A stretch of DNA of 64,000 bases from Cytobacillus firmus DS1 (lineage in GTDB: Bacteria; Bacillota; Bacilli; Bacillales; Cytobacillaceae), in contig NZ_APVL01000005.1 of the NCBI RefSeq assembly GCF_000565285.1, positions 124,001 through 188,000 of the forward strand. The letters are read 5' to 3'. Below, one piece after another: positions 35,098-43,976 of the stretch. Under the pieces are notes generated by a model that worked only from the letters and a program-made list of their open reading frames with translations, ran no database searches and was not told the DNA's origin. Position 1 is the first letter of the stretch, and every line of letters starts with the position of its first letter. The translations under genes were made by a program, and so were the position numbers.

Positions 35098-35442
35098 ATG
35101 GAGGATTATTTAGCGAAGTCACTGGAAGAATGGAAAGAAGATATTTCTGAAGTTTTGGACCAGATTAATAATGAATACGAGGATGTAAAAAAAGAGCTGA
35201 AAGTATATTCCTACAAATACGGAATTACAAAGCAGGTTATTCAATCTACTGTGAACGAAGAGATTATTGATAATATCCGTGAAATGTATCATAAGCCTTT
35301 TGAAGAGAAGTATAACGAATTGAAAGAGTACATACGTGATTTGGATGAAAAACGAAAGGTTTTCCAGATGTTTGTCAATAAGATCGACGAAGTGAAAAAG
35401 AAGGAAGCGCCGCGCACGGACCTGGCAGCTGCTTATAAATAG
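35098..35442 (+). CDS. coiled-coil hypothetical protein
   Basis: A 114-residue highly charged, helical protein. Heptad-like stretches around residues 8-45 and 70-105 suggest a coiled coil. No signal peptide, membrane segment or catalytic motif is visible. GGGGAGGTC lies before the ATG, and a strong terminator follows directly. I do not recognise the family. Confidence 0.65.
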   Translation: MEDYLAKSLEEWKEDISEVLDQINNEYEDVKKELKVYSYKYGITKQVIQSTVNEEIIDNIREMYHKPFEEKYNELKEYIRDLDEKRKVFQMFVNKIDEVKKKEAPRTDLAAAYK

Positions 35443-35446
35443 CCAT

Positions 35447-35479
35447 AAAACCGTCTTTTTATAAAAGGCGGTTTTTTTA
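35447..35479 (+). terminator. Rho-independent terminator
   Basis: AAAACCGTCTTTT-(3)-AAAAGGCGGTTTT followed by TTT. It ends the coiled-coil gene. Confidence 0.87.
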
Positions 35480-35512
35480 TAAAATAAGAAAGTATAAAAC
35501 TTTGAACGTCGA

Positions 35513-35826
35513 TAACTGTCTAGCGCAAGCAGCCTACCCCCCTCGAGGTCACAAGCTTGTCTAGTTGCGGCTCCTAGGGACTCGGGGTCATAAGCCGTTT
35601 CCTTTCAGAGGGAAAAACACCTTCTTACAGGAACCGTCTTATGCCTGTCGTCCCTGGGCAGTCGCCTCCACATTTCGGGCAATCCTCCCAAAAAGGCAAT
35701 GGATGCCTTTCCGTGAGGCTCGTCTTGTGCTTGAGGCCCGCAGGATGGGGGGCATGCAGACGTTGCCACAGGACGTGGCGTTCTTAGTCTGCGTTCATTC
35801 GTGGGCAAGGCGCTTGCGCTTTTCTT
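35513..35826. repeat. dispersed intergenic repeat, long copy (~315 bp)
   Basis: It begins AACTGTCTAGCGCAAGCAGC, contains CTCGAGGTC and GGGGTCATAAGCCG, and ends GGCGCTTGCGCTTTT. Ends are shared with copies at 7902, 37449 and 43912. The interior is more G/C-rich than the surroundings. The frames across it (for example 35565-35849) look like chance. It fills the gap before the DUF4870-like gene. Confidence 0.7.
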
Positions 35827-35987
35827 ATAGAAAAGGCTATGAGACTTGAGGCCATGGAGTCCCTCAGCCTGCAGATGTATTTTTAAAAATATGGAGGTAA
35901 ATGCTCCGTTGATTTTTTATAATGAAGAGGAAGGTGAAACTTTTACCGCTCCATTTCCGTATTACACAGATAAAGGAGCTGAGAACA

Positions 35988-36308
35988 TTGGAAACAAGGA
36001 AGATTCTGTCTGCCTTAAGCTATTTTAGCATTATGTTCGCAGGATTTATTTTTCCGCTCATTGTATTTTTCGCTTCAGAAGACACGGAAGTGAAGCGGCA
36101 TGCCAAGAGTGCATTCTTATCACATTTGATTCCGCTGGTTCCTGTTCCGTTTATTGTTTTTGCTGCTGTGACCCAATTCACAGTAAATGATCAGGAAATC
36201 CCGGTATTTTTTCTTGCAGCGGTCGGCATCACAATCATACTGCTATTAATTGTACTTATCTGGAATATTATTAAAGGGGTAAAAGTCCTGATACAGGAAT
36301 CGAACTAA
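35988..36308 (+). CDS. DUF4870-like small membrane protein (YvlA position)
   Basis: A 106-residue protein with about three hydrophobic segments and the block EVKRHAKSAFLSHL typical of DUF4870-like proteins. It starts with TTG at 35988, nine bases after AAAGGAG; an in-frame ATG at 35922 has no site. It occupies the yvlA position ahead of yvlB, yvlC and yvlD. Function is unknown; the yvl operon of B. subtilis is linked to envelope stress. Confidence 0.7.
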   Translation: METRKILSALSYFSIMFAGFIFPLIVFFASEDTEVKRHAKSAFLSHLIPLVPVPFIVFAAVTQFTVNDQEIPVFFLAAVGITIILLLIVLIWNIIKGVKVLIQESN

Positions 36309-36325
36309 TAGAGGAGGGCCAGATA

Positions 36326-37435
36326 ATGAAAGAGGAACGCAAACGCATTTTGAAAATGGTCGAGGATGGAAGGCTTACTGTTAATGAAGCTTTAACTCTG
36401 CTGGAACAGCTTGAACAAACACATCAGACGATGGAGCAGAAGCAGGAGGACTTAATTAAGGAGCTATCTGCTGAGGTTAAGTTTGAAGAAGCTAAAAAGG
36501 GTGAGCCCTATAGCTCTAAGCACCAAAGTGCAAAGGAAAAAATCATTGATTTTGTAGATTCAGCATTTAAGAAAGTGAAGGATCTGGATCTTGATTTTAA
36601 TTTTGGGAAAAGTGTTGAAATCTCTCATATTTTTCAGCATGCAGACGCATACTTAAAAGATCTGGACATTGATGTTGCCAATGGAACAGTTAAGGTAATT
36701 CCATGGGAGCAAAGTGATGTGCGTGTTGAGTGCAAAGCCAAGGTGTATCGTGTGGATAATCAGGATGAAGCACGAAGGAATTTTCTGAAGGATGTCATTT
36801 TTGCCATTGAAGGGCAGAGGCTGAGGTTTTCGACTCAGCAAAAATGGATGAAGCTTGAAGCAGTCATCTATATTCCAAGATCTGAATATGAAAATGTGAA
36901 AATCCGCATGTTTAATGGCCCGATTGAAAGTCAAAACTTATCAGTGGAAAACTTTAAAGCGAAAACGGCTAATGGAAAAATAATGGTTAGTGATTTGAAC
37001 AGCCGAAATGTGGAGGCTGAAACAGCCAACGGACAGATTACCATTCAAAAAAGCCGGATCGATCATGTGGAAGCCGAAACGTTAAATGGCGCCATTCTGG
37101 CTGATGGAGACTTCAAAAAAGCTGAACTGCAATCTTTTAATGGAAATGTAACGTGCAGGGCAGAAAATGAACGCTGCGAATGGATCGAAGCGAAGGCAGC
37201 GACGGGCAGCATCGATCTGTTTGTTCCGGATTTCGCTGCTGTCAACGGAGAGCTTCGCACCAATCTTGGCAGTTTCCATCCTGATATTGAGGGTATTGAA
37301 GTAATAGAAGAAAAGAGCGAAGTGATTCAGAAAATGATGCGTTTTAAATCTGTAAAAGAAAGCGGCAGCGGACTTAAGGTGAGGGCTGACTCAAAGACAG
37401 GTGCCATCACAATCAAGCGGTCAGCAGCCTGGTAA
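36326..37435 (+). CDS. yvlB: YvlB-like DUF4097 beta-repeat protein
   Basis: A 369-residue protein. The N-terminal ~40 residues (RKRILKMVEDGRLTVNEALTLLEQL) are a SHOCT-like helical motif, and a charged linker follows. The remainder is a DUF4097-type beta-helix repeat with recurring ANGKI, ANGQI, LNGAI and FNGNV turns (about residues 210-285). It is cytoplasmic or membrane-associated with its neighbours. AGGAGGG precedes the ATG. In B. subtilis the yvlABCD operon responds to envelope stress; the molecular role is not established. Confidence 0.83.
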   Translation: MKEERKRILKMVEDGRLTVNEALTLLEQLEQTHQTMEQKQEDLIKELSAEVKFEEAKKGEPYSSKHQSAKEKIIDFVDSAFKKVKDLDLDFNFGKSVEISHIFQHADAYLKDLDIDVANGTVKVIPWEQSDVRVECKAKVYRVDNQDEARRNFLKDVIFAIEGQRLRFSTQQKWMKLEAVIYIPRSEYENVKIRMFNGPIESQNLSVENFKAKTANGKIMVSDLNSRNVEAETANGQITIQKSRIDHVEAETLNGAILADGDFKKAELQSFNGNVTCRAENERCEWIEAKAATGSIDLFVPDFAAVNGELRTNLGSFHPDIEGIEVIEEKSEVIQKMMRFKSVKESGSGLKVRADSKTGAITIKRSAAW

Positions 37436-37448
37436 AATGGGGTGGAAA

Positions 37449-37569
37449 GGGCGCCTTCCGCTTCTTGATAGAATGTATCATTTCTGAAGTTAGATTACTG
37501 TCTAGCTCCAGGCGCCATCGGCTCGAGGTCATAAGCCGATAAGCGGGCGCCTTCCGCTTTTCTTGATAG
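37449..37569. repeat. dispersed intergenic repeat inside the yvl operon
   Basis: A core at 37496-37565 begins TTACTGTCTAGCTCCAGGCG, includes CTCGAGGTCATAAGCC and ends GGGCGCCTTCCGCTTTT. The terminal GGGCGCCTTCCGCTT..CTTGATAG is also present just upstream at 37449-37472, so the core is flanked by direct repeats. It separates yvlB from yvlC. Confidence 0.7.
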
Positions 37570-37581
37570 GAGGGATTTTTA

Positions 37582-37776
37582 ATGAACAAATTAATTCGCT
37601 CCCGCAGCAACCGGAAATTAGCGGGAGTATTGGGCGGCTTATCAAAATCGATCGGAATAGACGCTACCATACTCAGGGTGATTTTCATTGTTTTATTATT
37701 TACAACTGGCGTTTTCCCGATGACACTCATCTATGCTCTGCTTGTGTTTGTGCTTCCGAATGAAGAGGTGCTGTAG
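37582..37776 (+). CDS. yvlC: PspC-domain protein YvlC
   Basis: A 64-residue PspC-domain membrane protein. The motif RSRSNRKLAGVLGGLSKSIGID and a hydrophobic helix (VIFIVLLFTTGVFPMTLIYALLV... region, about residues 35-58) are typical. PspC proteins sense envelope stress in proteobacteria; the Bacillus role is less clear. GATAGGAGGG precedes the ATG. It is four bases before yvlD. Confidence 0.88.
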   Translation: MNKLIRSRSNRKLAGVLGGLSKSIGIDATILRVIFIVLLFTTGVFPMTLIYALLVFVLPNEEVL

Positions 37777-37779
37777 GAG

Positions 37780-38139
37780 ATGAGATGGATCCTGGGAATC
37801 TTGATAAATGCGGTCCTGTTTGTAGCGATCGCAGGTTTTTTTAAGGATTCGTTTTACTTGTCGGGATTTGGGGCTGCCATTGGTGCCAGCTTCATGCTTT
37901 CCATCCTGAACATTCTCGTGAAACCCATCCTGATTATTTTAACTCTTCCCGTTACTGTTTTAACGCTCGGTTTGTTTCTGTTCGTCATCAATGCTGTCAC
38001 GCTTATGATAACGGATGGTTTTATGGGTGATTCCTTTGAAATTGCCGGGTTTGGCACAGCGATTCTTGTTTCTGTGATTATGGCAATTGTTAATCTGATC
38101 ATTCAAAAAGCAATCCTGGAACCGGCAAGGGAAAAGTAA
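37780..38139 (+). CDS. yvlD: phage-holin-like membrane protein YvlD
   Basis: A 119-residue integral membrane protein with four hydrophobic helices and the family block LNILVKPILIILTLPVTVLTLGLF. It belongs to the phage holin family 4 / YvlD group; function is unknown. TAGGAG lies close upstream, within the end of yvlC. It is the last gene of the yvl set. Confidence 0.87.
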   Translation: MRWILGILINAVLFVAIAGFFKDSFYLSGFGAAIGASFMLSILNILVKPILIILTLPVTVLTLGLFLFVINAVTLMITDGFMGDSFEIAGFGTAILVSVIMAIVNLIIQKAILEPAREK

Positions 38140-38149
38140 ATGCGTTAAG

Positions 38150-38178
38150 AAGCCAGCATGCGTTATGCTGGCTTTTTC
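38150..38178 (+). terminator. terminator after yvlD
   Basis: AAGCCAGCAT-(5)-ATGCTGGCTT followed by TTTCC. It abuts the convergent amidase gene. Confidence 0.85.
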
Positions 38179-38844
38179 CTATTCAATAATCGTGGCATTA
38201 AAGCCGCCCTTCTTTAGGTTCCCTGCAAGTTTCTCGGCAAGCTGTTTTTCGGAAAAGGCGACTTGAACTTTATATTGTTTGATTTTATCATTTTTTCTTA
38301 ATCCATATTGTTCGGCAATTGCTTTTACAATAGCCTGTGCACAGCGTTTTCGATAGATGGGGGTCCGGAGAAGGGAAGCTTCCTCTTTATTGGTCATAAA
38401 ACCGCATTCCGCAAGAACTGCAGTCATTTTTGTCTCACGCAGCACATGGAAATCAGCTGTTTTGACTCCCCGGTCCCGCAAGCCTGTAGAACTGATTAAG
38501 TTTCGCTGTATCTTTTGGGCCAGTGCCAATGCCTCCCGAGGTTTGGATGGGTAGACATATGTTTCAATTCCGCCTGCACTGTTCCAACCGCCTGTTCCGT
38601 AAGCATTGGCATGGATGGACACATAGCAGTCCGCATTTTGTTTATTTGCAAGCGCAGTCCTTTCGGCAAGCGGTACATCCCGATCATCGGAGTGGGCAAA
38701 GTGAACTTCTGTGTTTTGGTACTTTCCCAGCAGCTCTTTTGCCAAGTGGGCTACAGCACGGTTGAATTCATATTCTCTCATTCCATCAGGGCCACGTTTG
38801 CCGGGGGTGCTATATCCATGTCCGGCATCCAATATGATCTTCAT
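38179..38844 (-). CDS. N-acetylmuramoyl-L-alanine amidase (Amidase_3) with SPOR-like tail
   Basis: A 221-residue zinc amidase that cleaves the lactyl-peptide bond of peptidoglycan. Zinc ligands are His in LDAGHG, Glu in YEFNRAV and His in SIHANAYG; the catalytic Glu is in LAECGFMTN. The last ~35 residues (YKVQVAFSEKQLAEKLAGNL) resemble a short SPOR domain. There is no signal peptide, as with some mother-cell or phage-type amidases. ATG 38844 is preferred because GAAAGGAGC lies eight bases upstream. It sits next to amino-sugar salvage genes, which fits wall turnover. Confidence 0.88.
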   Translation of the reverse strand: MKIILDAGHGYSTPGKRGPDGMREYEFNRAVAHLAKELLGKYQNTEVHFAHSDDRDVPLAERTALANKQNADCYVSIHANAYGTGGWNSAGGIETYVYPSKPREALALAQKIQRNLISSTGLRDRGVKTADFHVLRETKMTAVLAECGFMTNKEEASLLRTPIYRKRCAQAIVKAIAEQYGLRKNDKIKQYKVQVAFSEKQLAEKLAGNLKKGGFNATIIE

Positions 38845-38951
38845 CTGATCGCTCCTTTCTGATAAAAATATCTTCATCTATATAATATGGACAAACCCTC
38901 CAAAAGGACATGGTAAAATGAAAATAGGAGAAAACCCTATGGGGCTTTCTC

Positions 38952-39683
38952 CTATTTTGCAGCGCGCTGCATCGTATGAACGAATTTGTAGCGGTCTGCG
39001 CGATATGCTGATTTTACAAGCTCAAAAGGCGTGCCATCCTCTAAAAAGGAAGTGCGGACAATAAGGAGTACAGGAGATCCAGAGTCTACCTGCAGGTGAT
39101 TTACCTCCGTTTCCTTCGCGATTGAGGCTTCAATCTGCTGGGTGGCTTCCCTGATGGTAAGGGATAGTTTTTCTTCAATATGCTGATAAAGTGACTTGTT
39201 GATGATTTCTTCCGTAAGTCCTTTAACGAGATTAGCAGGCAAGTAGGTGGTTTCCAGCGCCATTGGCAGGTTGTCTGCCATCCGCACCCGTTTGATTTCG
39301 TATACGGGTGTATTTTCTTTTATATCAAGCTTTCTCGCCAGCTGAGGCTCGGCAGGAATGATTTCAAAGGATATTAGGCGGCTGCTCGGCATCATGCCAC
39401 GCTCTTTCATATCTTCAGTAAAACTGGTTAATCCCTGAAGCTTTTGTTCGACCTTCTGCTTGTTGACAAAAGTTCCGCGTCCTTTTTGCCTGTATAGATA
39501 GCCATCGTTGACAAGGTTATTTAATGCCTGTCTGACTGTCATTCGGCTAATCTGATATTGCTCCGAATACTCGCGCTCAGAAGGAATGGCTTCATCAGGC
39601 TTTAACTTGCCGTTTTCTATTAATTGTTTAATATACTCTTCCAATTGGTGATATATCGGGATGGGTGATTGCTTATCGATCAT
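38952..39683 (-). CDS. nagR: GntR/HutC-family repressor of amino-sugar genes
   Basis: A 243-residue regulator (B. subtilis YvoA/NagR has the same length). The N-terminal winged helix is visible (PIYHQLEEYIKQLI...SEREYSEQYQISRMTVRQAL) and a UTRA effector domain occupies about 85-240. NagR is released from DNA by glucosamine-6-P or GlcNAc-6-P. ATG 39683 is preferred because TAGGAGAA lies six bases upstream. It is the last gene of nagA-nagB-nagR, and operator-like sites lie before nagA and murP. Confidence 0.92.
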   Translation of the reverse strand: MIDKQSPIPIYHQLEEYIKQLIENGKLKPDEAIPSEREYSEQYQISRMTVRQALNNLVNDGYLYRQKGRGTFVNKQKVEQKLQGLTSFTEDMKERGMMPSSRLISFEIIPAEPQLARKLDIKENTPVYEIKRVRMADNLPMALETTYLPANLVKGLTEEIINKSLYQHIEEKLSLTIREATQQIEASIAKETEVNHLQVDSGSPVLLIVRTSFLEDGTPFELVKSAYRADRYKFVHTMQRAAK

Positions 39684-39715
39684 GGAAATTCTCCTATCAC
39701 TATTAGTACTGATCA

Positions 39716-40450
39716 TCAATCCTGACTGACAAGGCTAAGTGCTTCTTCATCGGCGATGATGGTCACATTTGGATGAAGCTTCAAGGCTGACGCGGGAAAC
39801 TGTTCATCAGGCTCTCCGTTAACCAATTGTCTGATGGCTTCTGCCTTGGCTGGTCCTGATGCGAGCAGGATGATTTCCCTGCTATCAAGAATCGAAGCGA
39901 TCCCCATTGTAATGGCTTGGGCTGGAACGTCTTCTCTAGAATTGAAAAATCTTGCGTTAGCCTTGCGCGTGCTTTCCGCAAGGTCCACGACATGCGTACG
40001 GCTATTAAAGCCAGTGCCAGGTTCATTGAATCCGATATGTCCGTTGCGGCCGATTCCCAGCACCTGCAGATCGATATCCACCAGATCCTTGATCAGCTGT
40101 TCATACCGTTCGCATTCCCTGGACATATCTTCGGCGGCTCCGTTGGGAAGATGCGTGTTTTCGAGCTGGATGTCCAGATGATCAAATAGTTCGCTATTCA
40201 TGAAATGCCTGTAGCTATTAGGATCAGTTGGGGCCAGGCCGATATATTCATCCAAATTAATCGTCGTGACTTTTTCATAAGAAGTGCCATTTTCCTGATG
40301 ATCCTTAATCAGTTCGGCATAAACTCCTTTTGGTGTACTGCCGGTTGCAAGCCCTAATGTCAAATCAGGCTGCCGGCAGACCTTATCAATCATCAGCCTG
40401 GCAGCTTTTCGGCTCATATCGTAATAATCGGCTGTTCGAATGATCTTCAA
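39716..40450 (-). CDS. nagB: glucosamine-6-phosphate deaminase
   Basis: A 244-residue enzyme converting glucosamine-6-P to fructose-6-P and ammonia. Family motifs are LATGSTPKGVYAEL (phosphate loop), NLDEYIGL with catalytic Asp, and GIGRNGHIGFNEPG. It is the short, non-allosteric Bacillus-type form. It overlaps nagA by four bases and is followed by nagR. Confidence 0.96.
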   Translation of the reverse strand: MKIIRTADYYDMSRKAARLMIDKVCRQPDLTLGLATGSTPKGVYAELIKDHQENGTSYEKVTTINLDEYIGLAPTDPNSYRHFMNSELFDHLDIQLENTHLPNGAAEDMSRECERYEQLIKDLVDIDLQVLGIGRNGHIGFNEPGTGFNSRTHVVDLAESTRKANARFFNSREDVPAQAITMGIASILDSREIILLASGPAKAEAIRQLVNGEPDEQFPASALKLHPNVTIIADEEALSLVSQD

Positions 40451-41637
40451 TTCCCTTTCACCTCGCGTTCAAAGGCTTTGACTCCTCTGCAGAAGGTCAT
40501 GGCAACCTCAAGGTTCTCATCGAGCACAACCAGGTCTGCATCCTTGCCTTCTGAAATGCTGCCTTTCCGGTCGAAAATATTGAGCTGTCTGGCAGGGTTG
40601 CTGCTCGCAAGCCGGACAGCTTCATGCAGCTGTATATCTGTAAAGTCAATCATATTTCTTATGGAGTCTTTCATTTTTAAAATGCTTCCAGCCAATGTGC
40701 CGTCAGCAAGCAGTGCCTGGCCATTTTCAACCTTTACATCCTGTCCGCCAAGATCATAATGGCCATTTTTCAGGCATTTGGCTCTCATAGAATCCGTTAT
40801 CAGGATCATTCCATCCGCGCCTTTGGCGTTCAGAGCAAGCTTGATCATCTCTGGGCGGACATGGATTCCGTCAGCGATCATTTCAACGATCAATTCCTTA
40901 AATAAAAGCGCAGCACCGGCAACACCAGGTTCACGGTGATGCATGCCTCTCATTCCGTTGAAAAGGTGGGTCACCTGCTTGGCTCCAGCCTGAACAGCTT
41001 TCTCCATTTCTGTAAAAATGGCATCACTATGGCCGATTGAAGGAACAACGCCATTTTCATTTAGATAGCGGATAAATTCGTAGCCATTTGCTTTCTCAGG
41101 TGCAAGTGTAATCAGCTTGATGGATCCATTTGCTGCTTCCTGCCATTGCTTAAAAAGGTCAATATCAGGCTCAAGGATATGATCCTTCGGCTGGGCTCCG
41201 CCTCTTGCTTCGTTTATAAACGGGCCCTCCAGATGGATTCCGATTACTTCCGCCTTGCCGGGAGTATTTTGTTCTTTTTGATAGTGAGCCGCATTGATCA
41301 GTGCAGCTTCTATTTTTTCTTTTTCCTGTGTGATGGTTGTGGCCAGGAAGCTGGTGGTCCCTTCTTCTGGCAGCACACTGGCCATCGTGTTAAGTGCTTC
41401 AAATGTTGCATCCATTGTATCGGCACCGCCAGCGCCGTGAATGTGAACATCAATAAACCCCGGACTGATAATATGATCAGGGGAAAGTTCTATGATTTCT
41501 GCATCCTGGCCGATGGCAGGAAGCTCCTCCAAAGTTCCAGTTTTTAAGATTCGGTCATTTTCTATTAGAATAAACCCTTGATCAATCATGCGGTTTTCCA
41601 GAATAATTCTAGCGTTTTTAAGTAATAGACGGCTCAT
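40447..41637 (-). CDS. nagA: N-acetylglucosamine-6-phosphate deacetylase
   Basis: A 396-residue metal-dependent deacetylase giving glucosamine-6-P and acetate. Motifs: DVHIHGAGGADTMD (metal-binding His pair), HLEGPFI with Glu, HLFNGMRGMHHREPG, and ILITDSM with catalytic Asp. It is the first gene of the nagABR unit, with GGAGATGA before the ATG and a promoter embedded in a NagR-like operator. The murQ product MurNAc-6-P etherase feeds it GlcNAc-6-P. Confidence 0.96.
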   Translation of the reverse strand: MSRLLLKNARIILENRMIDQGFILIENDRILKTGTLEELPAIGQDAEIIELSPDHIISPGFIDVHIHGAGGADTMDATFEALNTMASVLPEEGTTSFLATTITQEKEKIEAALINAAHYQKEQNTPGKAEVIGIHLEGPFINEARGGAQPKDHILEPDIDLFKQWQEAANGSIKLITLAPEKANGYEFIRYLNENGVVPSIGHSDAIFTEMEKAVQAGAKQVTHLFNGMRGMHHREPGVAGAALLFKELIVEMIADGIHVRPEMIKLALNAKGADGMILITDSMRAKCLKNGHYDLGGQDVKVENGQALLADGTLAGSILKMKDSIRNMIDFTDIQLHEAVRLASSNPARQLNIFDRKGSISEGKDADLVVLDENLEVAMTFCRGVKAFEREVKGN

Positions 41638-41670
41638 TTTTTAGTTCATCTCCGTTTGAATGATACTATT

Positions 41671-41706
41671 ATTATAAAAGGTTTGTGTTTAGATGTCTAT
41701 ACCAGT
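41671..41706 (-). promoter_or_regulatory. nagA promoter with overlapping NagR-like operator
   Basis: On the minus strand TAGACA (41699-41694), a 17-base spacer and TATAAT (41676-41671). The -35 lies inside ACTGGTATAGACAT (41706-41693), which fits the NagR/DasR-type operator around TGGTATAGACA. Confidence 0.75.
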
Positions 41707-41732
41707 TGAAATAATTAGCTCTTGTTGTTGTT

Positions 41733-41747
41733 TTGGTCTATACAACT
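41733..41747. promoter_or_regulatory. second NagR-like operator upstream of nagA
   Basis: Read on the minus strand it is AGTTGTATAGACCAA; its GTATAGAC core is shared with the site at 41693. The cores are 41 bases apart, about four helical turns, which would allow cooperative binding or looping. Confidence 0.7.
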
Positions 41748-41825
41748 AAAATGAGATAGAAGGCGGACGGGCGCTTTCTATCCTATTCATTTGAATTTTA
41801 AGGGGATTTCATACAATATCTATGA

Positions 41826-42731
41826 TTATTTAGTATAATCTTCCGCAATGGCTTCCCGTAAATAGCCATTATGCTTTTTCAGAAGCCTGGACGCTGCTTC
41901 ACCTTTTAATCCTGTTAAAATTTGAAGAATGGCAGCCTTTGTATTATGGTTTTGTTCTTTGAGAGCGGCCCGGGCTTCTTCATCAGATGCACCTGTAGCC
42001 ATTTTGACGATATTTTCTGCACGTTTAAACAGTTTCTCATTAGTCATCTGCACATCCACCATCAGATTGCCGTATACTTTTCCGAGTTTGATCATGGATG
42101 CTGTTGTTAACATGTTCAGGACGAGCTTTTGTGCAGTGCCTGCTTTCATTCTTGTAGAGCCTGTAACCACCTCAGGGCCTGTGATGGGTGCTATCGTATA
42201 TTTAGAGATTTTTCCCATTTCGGAGTCTTTGGTGCAGGCAACAGCAACAGTGACAGCACCGACTTCATTTCCGTATTGAAGAGCTCCGATCGTGTATGGC
42301 GTACGGCCGCTCGCCGCAATGCCGACAAGCACATCCTTGTCCGATAATTGAATATCGGCGACATCCTGCCGTCCCTGTTCACTGTCATCCTCTGCGCCTT
42401 CAACCGCCTCGGTCATTGCTTCCCTGCCCCCGGCGATAATGCCGACAACCATTTCAGGGTCTGTTCCATATGTCGGCGGACATTCTGAAGCATCGATAAT
42501 GCCAAGGCGTCCTGAGGTGCCGGCTCCAACGTAAATTAAGCGGCCTCCTTTTTTAAAGCTCTCTGTAATTTCATCCACCACTTTTACAATGTGGGGGATT
42601 TCTCTTGCGATGGCATTAGGAACAATTGTATCTTCCTGATTTATGATTGTAATAATTTCTTCTGTTGTCATTAAATCGATTTCCAGTGTTTTTGGGTTTC
42701 GCTGCTCTGTATTCAGCTTTGTAATATTCAT
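41826..42731 (-). CDS. murQ: N-acetylmuramic acid 6-phosphate etherase
   Basis: A 301-residue SIS-domain lyase that splits MurNAc-6-P into GlcNAc-6-P and D-lactate. Motifs: [20 protein letters not shown] (sugar-phosphate loop), [15 protein letters not shown], and [13 protein letters not shown] with EGAEDD upstream. A C-terminal UBA-like helical segment follows. Its start shares one base with the mupG stop (TAATG). It links MurNAc uptake to nagA/nagB. Confidence 0.95.
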   Translation of the reverse strand: MNITKLNTEQRNPKTLEIDLMTTEEIITIINQEDTIVPNAIAREIPHIVKVVDEITESFKKGGRLIYVGAGTSGRLGIIDASECPPTYGTDPEMVVGIIAGGREAMTEAVEGAEDDSEQGRQDVADIQLSDKDVLVGIAASGRTPYTIGALQYGNEVGAVTVAVACTKDSEMGKISKYTIAPITGPEVVTGSTRMKAGTAQKLVLNMLTTASMIKLGKVYGNLMVDVQMTNEKLFKRAENIVKMATGASDEEARAALKEQNHNTKAAILQILTGLKGEAASRLLKKHNGYLREAIAEDYTK

Positions 42732-43801
42732 TATTTATCCCTCACTATTAATTGGAATTTAGTTCCTGCCTTAATCTGATCCAGCAGGGGCATATCTTCT
42801 TCTATTACTCTGGCGATTACATTCACGCGTTCATCCCGTTGGAGATCTGCTAACGTAATTTGCATCTCTCCTGCGTAGCGGCCATATAGAATATTATCAA
42901 CTGTGACACTGCCTTTTTTACGTTCCAGCTGGTTCACAGGTTCCCATTTATTAGATCCCTGCCCGGCATAGGATCTTGATTCAACCGACCTGATAACATC
43001 CCGGGCAGGATCCATCCGGTTTGTATGAAGTTTGTTAAAAAGATCCTCATAGATTTGTCCGCCGGTCAGCTCGATTCGGAGAGGAACAGCTCCTTCCGCG
43101 ATTTTCGCCAGCTGTTCAAGAGTCCCGTCTTTTACAGAATGGTCACCAATCAATACCTTGTCTGTCCAGCAGCTGTTCATCAGTTCAGCCGCTGCGGCAG
43201 CAGTTGACGCGCCCCGGTGTTTTTCAAGAGTAGGCAGACCGGCAAAAATGGGTCCGCGAAGCTCCCCGTCACCAGGCACAAACGCCATGGTAGTTATTCC
43301 CATTCCTTTTAGGAGCTTATTTCGCTCTATAAAAAAGTCTTTATCTAAACCGGTTTCTGGCCGAGGATAAAAGTTATGCCAGGCTTCAATATTATTGGTT
43401 TTTAATCCCAGTTCCATCCACTCATGCAATTCTTCGGACGAGATTGTACTGGCATTGATTCCAAGTTTCATTTTTCTTGAGAGTTCAACAATCTGTTCAG
43501 AGGTGAAGCCGTAATCAGCCCGAATTCCGGTGAGCCCCCATTCGAGAAGTGTATCAATCGAATCCCAGCCCAATCCTAAATGGCCCAATGATAGGGGGGA
43601 AACATCTGCGAGGAGTTCCATATGATGCTGCTTTGCCAAGGCACCAAGCTTCTGAAGCAAATGTTTATAAGTGCTGTGGTCATCTTCGGGAATATGGAGG
43701 GATGTGAAAATGGATGTGAGGCCGTGAGAAGCTGCCTTTTCTATCCATTCCGCGGTTTGAAGCTGGCGCTCTTCTGATAAGTAAACTGATATTCCAAGCA
43801 T
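42731..43801 (-). CDS. mupG: MupG-like 6-phospho-N-acetylmuramidase (DUF871)
   Basis: A 356-residue DUF871 protein with an N-terminal TIM-barrel-like domain ([42 protein letters not shown]) and a C-terminal cyclophilin-like domain. The S. aureus homologue MupG cleaves MurNAc-6-P-GlcNAc after uptake by MurP. Gene order mupG-murQ next to murP is shared with S. aureus. ATG 43801 is chosen because AGAGGTGA lies just upstream and it gives the conserved MLGISVYLS start. Not biochemically tested here. Confidence 0.87.
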   Translation of the reverse strand: MLGISVYLSEERQLQTAEWIEKAASHGLTSIFTSLHIPEDDHSTYKHLLQKLGALAKQHHMELLADVSPLSLGHLGLGWDSIDTLLEWGLTGIRADYGFTSEQIVELSRKMKLGINASTISSEELHEWMELGLKTNNIEAWHNFYPRPETGLDKDFFIERNKLLKGMGITTMAFVPGDGELRGPIFAGLPTLEKHRGASTAAAAAELMNSCWTDKVLIGDHSVKDGTLEQLAKIAEGAVPLRIELTGGQIYEDLFNKLHTNRMDPARDVIRSVESRSYAGQGSNKWEPVNQLERKKGSVTVDNILYGRYAGEMQITLADLQRDERVNVIARVIEEDMPLLDQIKAGTKFQLIVRDK

Positions 43802-43853
43802 TCTGGTCACCTCTATAAATCTGAATTTTGTAAAAACAATCACTCATAAGTAA

Positions 43854-43877
43854 AGAAGGAGGAATGCTCCTCCTTCT
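43854..43877. terminator. strong hairpin between murP and mupG
   Basis: Perfect 10-bp arms (AGAAGGAGGA and its complement) around four bases. On the minus strand a CTTTACTT tail follows, so it may partly terminate or stabilise the murP message inside the operon. Confidence 0.6.
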
Positions 43878-43911
43878 CTAAATTAGATAATATAAAATCT
43901 TGAATATAGAT

Positions 43912-43976
43912 AACTGTCTAGCGCAAGCAGCCTACCACCTCGAGGTGTCGGGGGTGAACAAGGCGTTTCCGCTTTT
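43912..43976. repeat. dispersed intergenic repeat at the murP end
   Basis: It begins AACTGTCTAGCGCAAGCAGC, as does the copy at 35513, includes CTCGAGGTGTCGGGG and ends AAGGCGTTTCCGCTTTT. Its end touches the murP stop codon, so the repeat may have supplied the present 3' end. Confidence 0.7.

Noticed and set aside
35565-35849. 94-codon plus-strand frame and its antisense partner (35605-35808)
   Set aside because: Both lie entirely within the dispersed repeat, have no ribosome binding site and show no recognisable protein features.
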